DNA from: Sulfitobacter sp. DFL-14
GTDB taxonomy: Bacteria; Pseudomonadota; Alphaproteobacteria; Rhodobacterales; Rhodobacteraceae
Length of the DNA stretch: 64,000 nucleotides
Reading direction: 5' to 3'
Assembly (NCBI RefSeq): GCF_003335585.1
Contig: NZ_QBFD01000001.1
Span: 40,508-104,507 of the forward strand
Both the position numbers and the translations under genes were made by a program. The notes beneath the pieces were generated by a model. That model searched no databases. It saw only the letters and a program-made list of their open reading frames with translations, and was not told where the DNA came from. This document shows positions 55,749 through 64,000 of this stretch, one piece after another. Numbering within the stretch: position 1 is the stretch's first letter; each line of letters starts with the position of its first letter.

Positions 55749-56393
55749 ATGAAGATTACCTGCCTGCATACCGCCGATGCCCATATCGCGACTTTCGACG
55801 CCTTGTTCGCAAAGGCGGGGTTTCAGGGCGTTGTCCATCATGTGGTCAGGGCTGACCTGCTGGCACAGGCGCGCGAGGAGGGGGCAGAGGCCGTGCGCGC
55901 CGATCTGCGGCAGGCCATCGCGGCACTTGGTGATGCGGGTTCGGTGTTGTGCACCTGTTCGACCCTGGGGCCGCTCATTGACGATATGGCGCAGGCCGAT
56001 CCACGCCTGTTGCGCATCGACCGGCCTCTGATGGAGAGCGCGGCACGGTTTGGCGGCAGGGTATTGGTGGTTCTTTGCCTTGAAAGCACCCGCCGGGCGA
56101 CCAGCGATTTGCTGGAGCGCGCCGGGTCAGAGCTGGACCGGAAGGTGCTGCCAGAGCTCTTGCTCTGCGCCGAGGTCTGGCCGCTGTTCGAGGCAGGGCA
56201 GACAGCGGCATTCTCCCGCGAAATCGCGGCGCGTATCCGGCAGGCGCTGACGGAGATCCCCGACATCAGCGCGGTGGTCCTTGCCCAGGCCTCCATGATG
56301 GGGGCAGCGGATTATCTGGCGGACGTGACCGTGCCGATATTGTCCTCACCGCAACTGGCGGTGGACCGGGCAATGGAGATTGCCCGGTCCTGA
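55749..56393 (+). CDS. Asp/Glu/hydantoin racemase-like protein
   Basis: 214-aa protein with alternating strands and helices. VLCTCSTLGPLID (about 67-79) resembles the first catalytic cysteine loop of the Asp/Glu racemase superfamily, and VTVPILSSPQLAVDRAMEIA (about 193-212) matches the usual C-terminus. The second catalytic cysteine is not evident: the corresponding region reads VVLAQASMMGAADY. The gene may therefore encode a decarboxylase or a non-racemase. Family placement is tentative. Confidence 0.5.
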   Translation: MKITCLHTADAHIATFDALFAKAGFQGVVHHVVRADLLAQAREEGAEAVRADLRQAIAALGDAGSVLCTCSTLGPLIDDMAQADPRLLRIDRPLMESAARFGGRVLVVLCLESTRRATSDLLERAGSELDRKVLPELLLCAEVWPLFEAGQTAAFSREIAARIRQALTEIPDISAVVLAQASMMGAADYLADVTVPILSSPQLAVDRAMEIARS

Positions 56394-56396
56394 CGT

Positions 56397-59300
56397 TCAG
56401 GTTGCCGCACCCAGAAGCTGCGCATTGCCGCCTGATGCGGTGGTGTCCACGCAGACGTGACGTTCGGCGCGCACGCGCGCGGGGTCGGGCAGGCCGGGGA
56501 TCATCGGCGTGATCGGCCCCCTGCGCTTTGACAAGGCCTGTTCGATGGCGCGGCCTGTTTCCGCGTCACCCCACCACAGGACACCGCCATAGCCGGGACC
56601 GTCCGTCAGCGCCGCCGGGTCGATCCCGCCGCTGGCCTGCACGGCAACGCCGCCCAGCGCTTCGACCGCGCGGGCCTGTGCCGCCGCCACCTCCGCACCC
56701 GGCCCCATGCACAGCAACGCAGGCCGGGGCAGGGTGGACAGGCGGTTGGATTCGCCCGTTGGCCCCGGCATCGACAGAGTCTCGATCGGTTTATAGGCGC
56801 CATGTGGCGGCAGGGCAGGCAGCTTGTCCTGCGCCTTGTCCCAGGCGCCGTCACGCTGTTGCACATCCGGCGCGCTGAAGCGCGGCAGGTAGTTCGGCCC
56901 GCCCGCCTTTGGCCCGGTGCCCGACAGCCCCTCGCCACCAAAAGGCTGGCTGCCCACAATCGCCCCGATCTGGTTGCGGTTGACATAGATGTTGCCCGCC
57001 TCGATCCGCTCCGACACATGCTGCACCCGGTCGTCGATGCGGGTGTGCAGGCCGAAGGTCAGCCCGTAGCCGGTGGCGTTGATCGCGTCGATCACCTTGT
57101 CCAGCGCCCCGCTCTTGAAGGTCGCCAGATGCAGCACCGGGCCGAAAATTTCGCGCTCCAGATCGGCAATGCCCTTCACGCTGATGATGGTAGGCGCGAT
57201 ATAGGTGCCGCCCTCGGGCGCGATCAGCTCGGCAATCACCCGCCCCTCGGCACGGGCGGCAGCGATGTGGTCCGCGATCCCCTTGCGCGCGGCTTCGTCG
57301 ATGACCGGGCCGACATCGGCGGACAGGTGCCAGGGGTCGCCCATGTTCAGCGCCTGCATTGCGCCGATCAGCATCCTGGTGAATTCCTCGGCAATGTCCT
57401 CCTGCACATAAAGACACCGCAGCGCGGAGCAGCGCTGGCCCGCCGATTGGAAGGCGCTTTCGACAATCGCCTGCACCGCCTGTTCGGGCAATGCGGTGCT
57501 GTCCACGATCATCGCGTTCAGCCCGCCGGTTTCCGCGATCAGCGGGGTGCCGGGGGCGCAGTGTTCGGCCATATTGGCGCGGATGCGCATCGCCGTGGCG
57601 GTCGAGCCGGTGAAGGCCACGCCGTTCACGCGCGCATCGCCGGTCAGGGACGCGCCCACGTCGCCGCCACCCGGCAGCAGTTGCAGCGCGGTTTCCGGCA
57701 CCCCGGCGCGGTGCAGCAGCTGCACGATCAGATGCGCAACCAGCGGTGTCTGCTCCGCCGGTTTCGCCAGCACGCCGTTGCCCGCTGCCAGTGCCGCAGC
57801 GATCTGCCCGGTGAAGATCGCCATGGGAAAGTTCCAGGGCGAAATACAGGTGAAGATGCCCGCAGGCGGTTCGTTCATCGCCTGTCCGGCGTAGTAGTAG
57901 AGGAAATCGACCCCCTCGCGCAGTTCGGCCACACAATCCGGCAGGCCCTTGCCCGCCTCACGGGCCAGCAGGGCAAAGATCTCGCCGTAGTTTTCCTCGA
58001 TCAGGTCGGCGGCTTTCATCAGCACCCGGCGGCGTTCCTCCAGCGGAGCGTCCCAGGGGGCGGCGTTATCCAGCGCCGTGGCCACATCGGCCTTCGACGC
58101 ATGGCGCACCGTGCCGGGGGAGGCATCGGGCAGGGCCGGGTTGGTCACCGCCACGGGCTTTTCCGGCGCGGGTTTGCCCGCGATCAGGGGGGCTGCTTCC
58201 CAGTGGTGCGACAGGAAGGGCGCGCGCGCCTCCTCCACCTCGGTCAGGGTCTGGGCGTGCGACAGATCGAAGCCCCGCGCGTTCCGGCGATGGGGCAGGA
58301 ACACCTCCGGCCCCTTCGGGATCGCGACATTGGTGCGGCCCAGCTGCGCAAAGGGGTCGGCGGCCACGACCTCGGGCGGCACATCCTCGTCCACGATCTG
58401 GTTCACGAAGCTGGAGTTGGCGCCGTTCTCCAGCAGCCGCCGCACGAGATAGGCCAGAAGATCGCGATGTGCGCCCACGGGCGCATAGATGCGGCAGCGG
58501 GTCTTGTGCTTGTCCATCACCAGCGTGTGCAGTGTCTCGCCCATGCCGTGCAGGCGCTGGAACTCGAAAGCTTCCTTGTCCTTTGCCATGTGCAACACGG
58601 CAGCAACGGTATGCGCATTGTGGGTGGCGAACTGGGGATAGATCCGGTCGGTCATGCCCAGCAGCTTGCGCGCATTGGCGATATAGCTGACATCGGTTGC
58701 GGCCTTCTGGGTGAAGACCGGAAAGCCGTCGACCCCGTCCACCTGGGCGCGCTTGATCTCGGTGTCCCAATAGGCGCCCTTGACCAGACGCACCATGATC
58801 CTGCGGTCATATTTCTGCGCCATCTCGTAAAGCGCGTCGATCACCGTGCCCGCACGGGGGCCGAAGGCCTGTACCACGATCCCGAACCCGTCCCAGCCTG
58901 CCAGCGCAGGCTCCGACATGACGCGCTCGATCACCTCCAGCGACAGGGCCAGCCGGTCGGCTTCCTCCGCATCGACGTTCAGCCCCATGCCAGCGGATTT
59001 TGCCAGCAGCGCCAGCGCCCGCAGGCGCGGCACCAGCTCGTTCATGACCGACTCTTCCTGCGCCACCTCATAGCGCGGATGCAGCGCCGACAGCTTGACC
59101 GATATGCCGGGATTCTTGCGGATGTCCTCATCGGTGCAGGCGGTCGCGATGGCGGAAATCGCGCGGGAATAGCTCAGATGATAGCGTTTCGCGTCGCGCT
59201 CGGTGCGTGCGGCCTCGCCCAGCATGTCATAGGAATAGGTGAACCCCTTCTTCTCCATCCCCGCCGCGCGTTTCATCGCGGCCTCGATGTCCTCGCCCAG

Positions 59301-59819
59301 CACGAACTGGCGGCCCATTTCCTTCATCGCGCGGGAAACCGCGGTGCGGATCACCGGCTCGCCCAGCCGTTTGATCGCGGCGCGCAGGTGGCGCACCGGG
59401 CCGGGCTGATCATCGTCCAGCACACGGCCCGTCAGCATCAGCGCCCAGGTGGAGGCATTGACCAGCGAAGAGGTGGAATGGCCCATGTGGCGGCCCCAGT
59501 TGCTGGGCGCGATCTTGTCCTCGATCAGCGCGTCGATGGTATCCGCATCCGGCACCCGCAGCAGCGCCTCGGCCAGGCACATCAGGGCGACACCTTCGTC
59601 GGTGGACAGGCCATATTCGGCCAGAAAGACCTCCATCAGGCCGGGCGCGGTGGTACTGCGGATGTCGCGGACCAGACCGGCGGCATCGGCGCTGATGGCG
59701 GCGCGCGCCTCGTCGCTGAGGTTGGCGCTGTCGATCAGCCCGTCCAGAACGGCCTGGGGGTCGGCATACATGCCTGCGTCGATACGGTGGCGCAGTGAGG
59801 GGGCATTCTGAACGTTCAT
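56397..59819 (-). CDS. putA: bifunctional proline dehydrogenase / L-glutamate-gamma-semialdehyde dehydrogenase
   Basis: 1140-aa enzyme that oxidises proline to glutamate. The FAD barrel (about 130-440) includes VRLVKGAYWDTEIKRAQ and the ALDH domain (about 510-970) has ETGGLNAM and the nucleophile Cys in GQRCSALRCLY. A C-terminal domain of about 170 residues, as in long PutA proteins, follows. The N-terminal RHH DNA-binding domain of enterobacterial PutA is absent, so it should not be its own repressor. The start at 59819 has GGAGG upstream. Confidence 0.96.
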   Translation of the reverse strand: MNVQNAPSLRHRIDAGMYADPQAVLDGLIDSANLSDEARAAISADAAGLVRDIRSTTAPGLMEVFLAEYGLSTDEGVALMCLAEALLRVPDADTIDALIEDKIAPSNWGRHMGHSTSSLVNASTWALMLTGRVLDDDQPGPVRHLRAAIKRLGEPVIRTAVSRAMKEMGRQFVLGEDIEAAMKRAAGMEKKGFTYSYDMLGEAARTERDAKRYHLSYSRAISAIATACTDEDIRKNPGISVKLSALHPRYEVAQEESVMNELVPRLRALALLAKSAGMGLNVDAEEADRLALSLEVIERVMSEPALAGWDGFGIVVQAFGPRAGTVIDALYEMAQKYDRRIMVRLVKGAYWDTEIKRAQVDGVDGFPVFTQKAATDVSYIANARKLLGMTDRIYPQFATHNAHTVAAVLHMAKDKEAFEFQRLHGMGETLHTLVMDKHKTRCRIYAPVGAHRDLLAYLVRRLLENGANSSFVNQIVDEDVPPEVVAADPFAQLGRTNVAIPKGPEVFLPHRRNARGFDLSHAQTLTEVEEARAPFLSHHWEAAPLIAGKPAPEKPVAVTNPALPDASPGTVRHASKADVATALDNAAPWDAPLEERRRVLMKAADLIEENYGEIFALLAREAGKGLPDCVAELREGVDFLYYYAGQAMNEPPAGIFTCISPWNFPMAIFTGQIAAALAAGNGVLAKPAEQTPLVAHLIVQLLHRAGVPETALQLLPGGGDVGASLTGDARVNGVAFTGSTATAMRIRANMAEHCAPGTPLIAETGGLNAMIVDSTALPEQAVQAIVESAFQSAGQRCSALRCLYVQEDIAEEFTRMLIGAMQALNMGDPWHLSADVGPVIDEAARKGIADHIAAARAEGRVIAELIAPEGGTYIAPTIISVKGIADLEREIFGPVLHLATFKSGALDKVIDAINATGYGLTFGLHTRIDDRVQHVSERIEAGNIYVNRNQIGAIVGSQPFGGEGLSGTGPKAGGPNYLPRFSAPDVQQRDGAWDKAQDKLPALPPHGAYKPIETLSMPGPTGESNRLSTLPRPALLCMGPGAEVAAAQARAVEALGGVAVQASGGIDPAALTDGPGYGGVLWWGDAETGRAIEQALSKRRGPITPMIPGLPDPARVRAERHVCVDTTASGGNAQLLGAAT

Positions 59820-59927
59820 GGGTTCCTCCATCAGATCATCTGCCAAGTATATCGTATCCTTGCAGGGCTTTTTGACTTATAATCGGATTTCCACGATGCG
59901 ATTTGCGGCAATTGAGGGGGACGTGAA

Positions 59928-60404
59928 GTGAAAAGTGACACATTCGAACTGGATCGCTTTGACAGATCGATTCTCTCGGTCCTGGCCGAGGACGGCCGCA
60001 TCAGCATCACCGACCTTGCCAAGCGCATCGGCCTGTCCAAATCACCCACCCAGGCCCGCCTGCGCCGGCTGGAGGAAACCGGGGTGATCATCGGCTATCG
60101 CGCCCTGCTCGACCCGATCCGTCTGGGCCTTGATCACGTCGCCTTTGTCGAGGTGCGGCTCAACGACACCCGGGAGGCCGCCCTGCGCGCCTTCAATGCG
60201 GCGGTGGCCAAGGTGCCCGAGATCGAGCAGGCCCATATGATCGCAAGCCATTTCGATTACCTGCTCAAGGTGCGGACGCCTGACATGTCCGCCTATCGCA
60301 AGTTCCTTGGCGAGACGATATCAAGCCTGCCGCATGTGTCAAACACCTCGACCTATGTGGCGATGGAGGCGGTGAAAGAGACGATGCTGGCGGATGGTGC
60401 TTGA
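59928..60404 (+). CDS. putR: Lrp/AsnC-family regulator of putA
   Basis: 158-aa regulator. The N-terminal winged helix (LDRFDRSILSVLAEDGRISITDLAKRIGLSKSPTQARLRRLE, about 7-48) is followed by a RAM effector domain (DHVAFVEVRLND...). The GTG start at 59928 has GAGGGGG upstream. The divergent arrangement with putA is the PutR layout known from alphaproteobacteria, where it activates putA with proline. The 108-base AT-rich spacer should carry its sites. Confidence 0.88.
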   Translation: MKSDTFELDRFDRSILSVLAEDGRISITDLAKRIGLSKSPTQARLRRLEETGVIIGYRALLDPIRLGLDHVAFVEVRLNDTREAALRAFNAAVAKVPEIEQAHMIASHFDYLLKVRTPDMSAYRKFLGETISSLPHVSNTSTYVAMEAVKETMLADGA

Positions 60405-60434
60405 CGGAAGGGCAATCTGAACCATTCTTAGGCC

Positions 60435-60989
60435 ATGCGCATGTTGATCCTCGCACTGGCACTGTCACCCGCGATGGCCATCGCGGAGTGTCCCGCGCCG
60501 CCCGATGTGCGGTCCGAGATGCTGAACCTCATCGCCAGATCCCAGGCCGCCAAGACCTATACTGACGGTCGCCGGGCCTCGGCCGAAATGTGGGAAGTCT
60601 GGCTGCGCGCCCCCGACGCGGCGGCGCAGGAGGTGCTGGACGCCGGTCTGCGGCGGCGCGATTCCTATGATTTTGCCGGGGCGCTGGCGGAGTTCGACAG
60701 GCTGGCGACCTATTGCCCCGCATATGCCGAAGGTTTCAATCAGCGCGCCTATATCCATTTCCTGCAGGAAGACTACGAAGCGGCACTTGTCGATCTGGAT
60801 ATTGCGCTGGGGCTGCAGCCCCTGCACATCGCCGCGCAGTCGGGCCGGGCCCTGACTCTGATGAATCTCGGCCGCATCGACGAGGCCCGCGCGCAATTGC
60901 TCGAAGCGGTGGAAAACAACCCCTGGCTGTCGGAGGCCGCATTGCTGGCCGAAGGCGCACCGCTTGGCCCCAAAGGCCGCGACATCTGA
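60435..60989 (+). CDS. exported TPR-repeat protein
   Basis: 184-aa protein. A signal peptide (MLILALALSPAMAIA) is cleaved before ECPAPPD, giving a periplasmic product. At least two TPR units follow (RRRDSYDFAGALAEFDRLATYCPAYAEGFNQRAYIHFLQEDYEAALVDLDIALGLQP and the next helix pair). ATG at 60435 or 60441. The partner is unknown. Confidence 0.78.
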   Translation: MRMLILALALSPAMAIAECPAPPDVRSEMLNLIARSQAAKTYTDGRRASAEMWEVWLRAPDAAAQEVLDAGLRRRDSYDFAGALAEFDRLATYCPAYAEGFNQRAYIHFLQEDYEAALVDLDIALGLQPLHIAAQSGRALTLMNLGRIDEARAQLLEAVENNPWLSEAALLAEGAPLGPKGRDI

Positions 60990-61029
60990 CCATTTACACC
61001 CCGGGATCAGCGGCTATGGTGCGGCGCAT

Positions 61030-61116
61030 GCGGGCGTGATGGAATGGTAGACATACCAGACTTAAAATCTGTTGGGGCGTAGCCCCGTGTGGGTTCGAGT
61101 CCCACCGCCCGCACCA
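61030..61116 (+). tRNA. tRNA-Leu(UAA)
   Basis: 87 nt with encoded CCA. Acceptor GCGGGCG/CGCCCGC, anticodon loop CTTAAAA within CCAGA/TCTG, a long variable arm typical of class II tRNAs (TTGGGGCGTAGCCCCGT) and T-arm GTGGG-TTCGAGT-CCCAC. Confidence 0.95.
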
Positions 61117-61494
61117 AAATTTTTACTAATTATCATTATTTTCAAATTGTTAAACTGTTAGCCCATAATTCAGACCACCCAACAGTCCACCTTTTTTGCG
61201 CGTAGTTTTGACGTTAGGTCTCGTTTATTTTTGCGGTTGGCGTGGTGATGCACGTTTCGACTAACGAGCGGTGATATGAGTAAATTTTTGCTGGCTTTCC
61301 TAAAGTGCCACCAATCAGACGTCTCGTCTCCGCCCTGATGGTGGAGCAGAAAGTCGGGCGGTCAGCCTGGCGACCGCCGCGAGGGTTCTGGGTTGTACTA
61401 GTCCAATGACAATATAGTAACATGCTCGCCTAGAAGATGACCCTTTGCTTGATGCGGGGGCGGTAATGGCAGAAAAAGGGGGATGCAAACACCT
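61117..61494. other. AT-rich non-coding accessory stretch
   Basis: 378 bases, much more AT-rich than neighbouring host DNA. A 69-codon minus-strand frame (61214-61423) has no start signal or recognisable product. It is bounded on the right by a displaced tRNA fragment, so it may be the leftover of an integrated element. Confidence 0.45.
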
Positions 61495-61543
61495 TCAGGC
61501 TCATAACCTGAAGGTCGTAGGTTCAAATCCTACCCCCGCAACC
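61495..61543 (+). pseudogene. 3' half of initiator tRNA-Met (attachment scar)
   Basis: From the anticodon stem onward it reads as an initiator tRNA: TCAGG-CTCATAA-CCTGA, T-arm GTAGG-TTCAAAT-CCTAC, CCCCGCA acceptor strand and ACCA end. The normal 5' half is missing. GCGGGGG at 61454-61460 could pair with the acceptor but leaves about 14 bases too many, so a functional cloverleaf is unlikely. Confidence 0.7.
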
Positions 61544-61572
61544 AATAATATCTAACAATACCAAAGCCTTAG

Positions 61573-61596
61573 GCCTCGCATCACGCGGGGCTTTTT
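61573..61596 (+). terminator. rho-independent terminator after the tRNA fragment
   Basis: GCCTCGC-ATCAC-GCGGGGC stem (one G-U type pair) followed by TTTTT, 30 bases after the fragment. It probably served the original initiator-tRNA gene. Confidence 0.75.
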
Positions 61597-61750
61597 GCTT
61601 ATGCGCATTCCATGTCAACGCCACGTCAACGTTTGACGAGTCGCACAACAAATATTCAAGGAAACCAACGCCACGGCTCGACGGCGGGCGCTCTGTCATC
61701 ACGAGAGGTTTGCGGATACGGTTTTCCGAAACAGATCCCGAGTTACCACG

Positions 61751-63187
61751 ATGTCCAAGAAAACACTGAACAAAGCCAATCTCGAGAGGCTTGGTGCGCC
61801 CAAGCTTGCCGATCTGGTGATGGAGCTGGTGCAGGGGTCCGCGGCCTTGCAGCGTCGCGCCCGCATGGAACTGAGCGCAGCACAGGGCCCCAAGGAGGTG
61901 ACTGTCGATCTGCGCAAGCGGTTTGCATCTCTGCGTCGGTCGCGAAGCTTTGTCGACTGGCGCAAGCAGCGTGCGCTGGTCAAGGATCTGAACAGCCTGT
62001 TGGCCCAGATCGAAACGGTGATCGCACCGCAGGACGCAGACGAGGCGTTTGAGCTTCTCTGGTCCTTCCTGCAACTCGCGCCGTCGATCCATGAGCGCAC
62101 AGATGACAGCAACGGTTCGGTTGGCGATGTGTTTAGCGAGGCGGTGACGATGATCGGGCAGGTGGCGCCCCGGGTTACGATCAATTCGCAGACGCTGGCC
62201 GAGCGGATCCTCGACGCGGTCGCCTACGCGGGCTATGGCGAAGTTGACGGCATCATCCCGGAGACGGCAGAGGCGCTTGGTCCGGAAGGGTTGGAGCATC
62301 TCAAAAAGATCACCAAAGACTGGGCTGACACGCCGCCGACACCTGAAGAACTGGCCGCGTATGAACGCTTTGGTCTGTCCTCGTCGCCCGCAGACTCCGT
62401 GCGGCGCGCAAAGCAGTCGACCTGCTCGATCATCCTTGCCGATGTGGCCGATGCGCAGGGTGACGTCGATGCCTACATGGCCCGCTATTCGGCCGAGCAA
62501 CTGACCTATGGCACCATCGCCCCCGACGTGGCGCGCCGTTTGATCGACTCGGCGCGCGTTCAAGAAGCCTATGACATTCTTCGACGGTGCATGACGCGCG
62601 AGGCAGATACCCCCTTCCGGAGCTTCAATTCCAACCTTGATGAGGTTTACGAAGACTGCCTCAATCGTCTGGGGCAGGTGGAAGATCTGAAGGTGCATCT
62701 CTGGTCCACGTTCGAGCAGGGCCTGAGCGCGCGCGCCTTGCGCAAATACCTCAAACTGTTGCCTGATTTTGACGATGTCGAGGCCGAGGAAAAAGCGCTC
62801 GATGCTGTCGAAACCTATCCTCGCCTTGCCGCGGCGATCAGCTTCCTGGTCGACTGGCCTGCGCTTGATCGGGCTGCACGGATTGTGCTGGCGCGCTCCG
62901 ATGAATTGGACGGCGATAACTACACCACGCTGAGCCACGCCGCAAAGGCGCTGGACGCGCGCCACCCGCTGGCCGCGACGCTGTTGCGCCGCGCGATGGT
63001 CGAGGACACGCTGAAAGGTGCGAAATCCACGCGCTACCGCCATGCCGCGCGCCATCTGGCCGAATGCCAGGCGTCGGAGCGCGCAATCACCGACTATGGT
63101 GCAGTCCTGACGCTTGAGGGTTTTGTAGCAGAGCTTCGGCAGAAACATGGCCGTAAATACGGGTTCTGGTCCCTGGTGGACGGCTGA
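61751..63187 (+). CDS. DUF6880 family protein
   Basis: 478-aa helix-rich protein. Its N-terminus (MSKKTLNKANLERLGAPKLADLVMELVQGSAALQRRARMEL) and the SRSFVDWRKQRALVKDL block (about 64-80) are those of DUF6880, a family without assigned function. The remaining sequence looks like repeated helical pairs (TPR/HEAT-like), with an ending VAELRQKHGRKYGFWSLVDG. Codon use is host-like despite its place in an accessory region. Confidence 0.75.
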   Translation: MSKKTLNKANLERLGAPKLADLVMELVQGSAALQRRARMELSAAQGPKEVTVDLRKRFASLRRSRSFVDWRKQRALVKDLNSLLAQIETVIAPQDADEAFELLWSFLQLAPSIHERTDDSNGSVGDVFSEAVTMIGQVAPRVTINSQTLAERILDAVAYAGYGEVDGIIPETAEALGPEGLEHLKKITKDWADTPPTPEELAAYERFGLSSSPADSVRRAKQSTCSIILADVADAQGDVDAYMARYSAEQLTYGTIAPDVARRLIDSARVQEAYDILRRCMTREADTPFRSFNSNLDEVYEDCLNRLGQVEDLKVHLWSTFEQGLSARALRKYLKLLPDFDDVEAEEKALDAVETYPRLAAAISFLVDWPALDRAARIVLARSDELDGDNYTTLSHAAKALDARHPLAATLLRRAMVEDTLKGAKSTRYRHAARHLAECQASERAITDYGAVLTLEGFVAELRQKHGRKYGFWSLVDG

Positions 63188-63577
63188 GCGCGCTCCTTCG
63201 GGTATTTGCAAGGCGTCAACTCAGCGTTCCAAGACTCTAAACTGGTCCCGCGCACAGTGCGCGGAAAGGGGGGCGAAGCCAGCTCAAACTTGACGCTCGC
63301 ACCCAGCCATCGGCAACTGCGACCATCGACCGGGTGCGCGGGAAGCAGGCTTTCGCTGCATTGCGCAATGCCAAGAACTACTTGGGCAAAAGATGACTTT
63401 GCCTTCACCCAAAACTGCTGTCTTGTCCCCTCGCAAAGCGCCGGAGTGCTAGGCTATCCTTCAGTGTTTCCCCGGCAACGCGCGCTGAACGACGAAACAC
63501 TTGGATTCCACCCTACTTACATGTGAACTTGTCCCAACCGCAGAACGGTTCGATGAACATAATTTTTTGGGGATGCA
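63188..63577. other. intergenic region between DUF6880 and the truncated SIR2 gene
   Basis: 390 bases. A 106-codon frame at 63206-63526 has no ribosome site and looks like translated non-coding sequence. The last 60 bases become AT-rich and should include the promoter and the GGGGA ribosome site of the SIR2-like gene. Confidence 0.45.
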
Positions 63578-63949
63578 TTGGAAAACAAAGATTTGGCCGA
63601 CGGAGTGCAGATTGCTTTCGATGCAATTGTTGAGGAGAGGTTGGCGTTGATTTGTGGCGCAGGCCTTTCGATGGCTGATCCGAGTAACATTCCAAGCGCG
63701 TGGTCGGTGGCCGCATCGGCAAAACGCAAATACGATGCTATCTATGGTGCTGAAGCAACTCCGTTATCAGACGACATCGAACAGCAGGCCGAGTTCTTCC
63801 ACGCGCAGGGGCGGCTTGCGAGCACATACCTAACACGGCTCGTTGATATTAATACGTTTTCGGCTCCTCCTAATGCTGGCCACATTGCCGTCGCTGACTT
63901 TCTTCTGACCAAGACAGCTCAAATTGCCGTAAGCACTAACGTCTGTTGA
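63578..63949 (+). pseudogene. SIR2-like gene truncated by an insertion element
   Basis: 123 codons of the N-terminal SIR2-like domain. LALICGAGLSMADPSNIPSAW (about 21-41) is the NAD-binding GAG-S loop, and AQIAVSTNVC* ends at the point where the family has the STN-V/Y-D motif. The frame then stops at TGA 63947-63949, inside sequence that looks like a transposon end starting at 63944. The start is TTG at 63578 after GGGGA. The catalytic His and the rest of the fold are missing, so the product should be inactive. It is unrelated in sequence to the SIR2 of the tRNA-Cys island. Confidence 0.75.
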
Positions 63950-64000
63950 TTGTCACTGAGAACTGACCCGGTAGCCCCATAAATTGTCACTGAGAATTGA
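63944..64000. mobile_element. left terminal region of an IS21-family-like element
   Basis: Begins TGTTGATTGTCACTGAG. ATTGTCACTGAGAACTGACC (63949-63968) and ATTGTCACTGAGAATTGA (63983-64000) are tandem direct repeats 34 bases apart. Multiple GTCACTGA-type terminal repeats with a TG end are characteristic of IS21-type elements. The transposase genes lie beyond the window. Confidence 0.65.

Noticed and set aside
63206..63526. 106-codon frame between DUF6880 and the SIR2 remnant
   Set aside because: Amino-acid content looks like translated non-coding DNA and there is no start signal.

Overview
The window looks like a chromosomal segment of a marine Rhodobacteraceae (Roseobacter-group) alphaproteobacterium. 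The evidence is the high GC content with strong GC3 bias, the gene families typical of that group (DUF1178, DUF6280 and DUF6880 proteins, a PCMT-type gene beside tolC, an orphan ptsP beside lysC, a small membrane protein beside hisC), and the compact operons with ATGA stop/start overlaps. I do not name a genus.

Layout. 1-3.4 kb: the 5' part of mtnP, a family 2-like glycosyltransferase and a SulP anion transporter. 3.5-11 kb: rsgA, a flavin reductase, a GNAT acetyltransferase, an EcsC-family gene, the modABC molybdate importer (minus strand), a Nudix hydrolase, DUF1178 and an SDR. 11-15 kb: lysC, with a strongly structured leader, and ptsP (EI-Ntr). 14.9-22.1 kb: a complete histidine-utilisation locus. 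hutC-hutF diverge from hutI-hutH-hutG-hutU around a good HutC operator. The route is the five-step one: histidine, urocanate, imidazolone propionate, formiminoglutamate, formylglutamate, then glutamate plus formate.

22.3-28.9 kb is accessory DNA. A DUF3883-type protein is followed by a 5.5-kb island that carries only a SIR2 + HerA defence pair, a tyrosine integrase and a 55-aa gene overlapping the integrase start. The island sits in the 3' half of tRNA-Cys. The displaced 3' half of the original tRNA survives at 23263-23306 and shares a 17-bp core with the live gene. The island-supplied T-arm differs from the displaced one by compensatory base-pair changes. SIR2 and HerA are AT-rich compared with the host.

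29-46 kb: PCMT-like protein, TolC, a PopZ-like acidic protein, cobQ, DUF6280, efp, ygfZ, a glycosyltransferase, an MsbA-type ABC exporter, a class V aminotransferase, rpiB, a small membrane protein, hisC, an enoyl-CoA hydratase and valS. 46-56 kb: an orphan CoxL-type molybdenum hydroxylase subunit, a DUF2235 hydrolase, a PaaI thioesterase, divergent metF/metR, an MDR oxidoreductase, inositol monophosphatase, a GFA protein, a rhomboid protease and a racemase-like protein. 56-61 kb: putA (no N-terminal RHH domain) diverging from the Lrp-type regulator putR, then a TPR protein and tRNA-Leu.

61.1-64 kb becomes accessory again: the displaced 3' half of an initiator-tRNA gene with a terminator, a DUF6880 gene, and a second, unrelated SIR2-like gene. 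That gene is cut at its conserved STN motif by what looks like the terminal repeats of an IS21-family element running off the window. Convergent gene pairs are repeatedly separated by perfect hairpins that probably serve as bidirectional terminators. The strongest system-level signal is the mobile SIR2-HerA islet. The architecture is already known as an anti-phage system; its minimal island form and tRNA T-arm swap are the less ordinary features.
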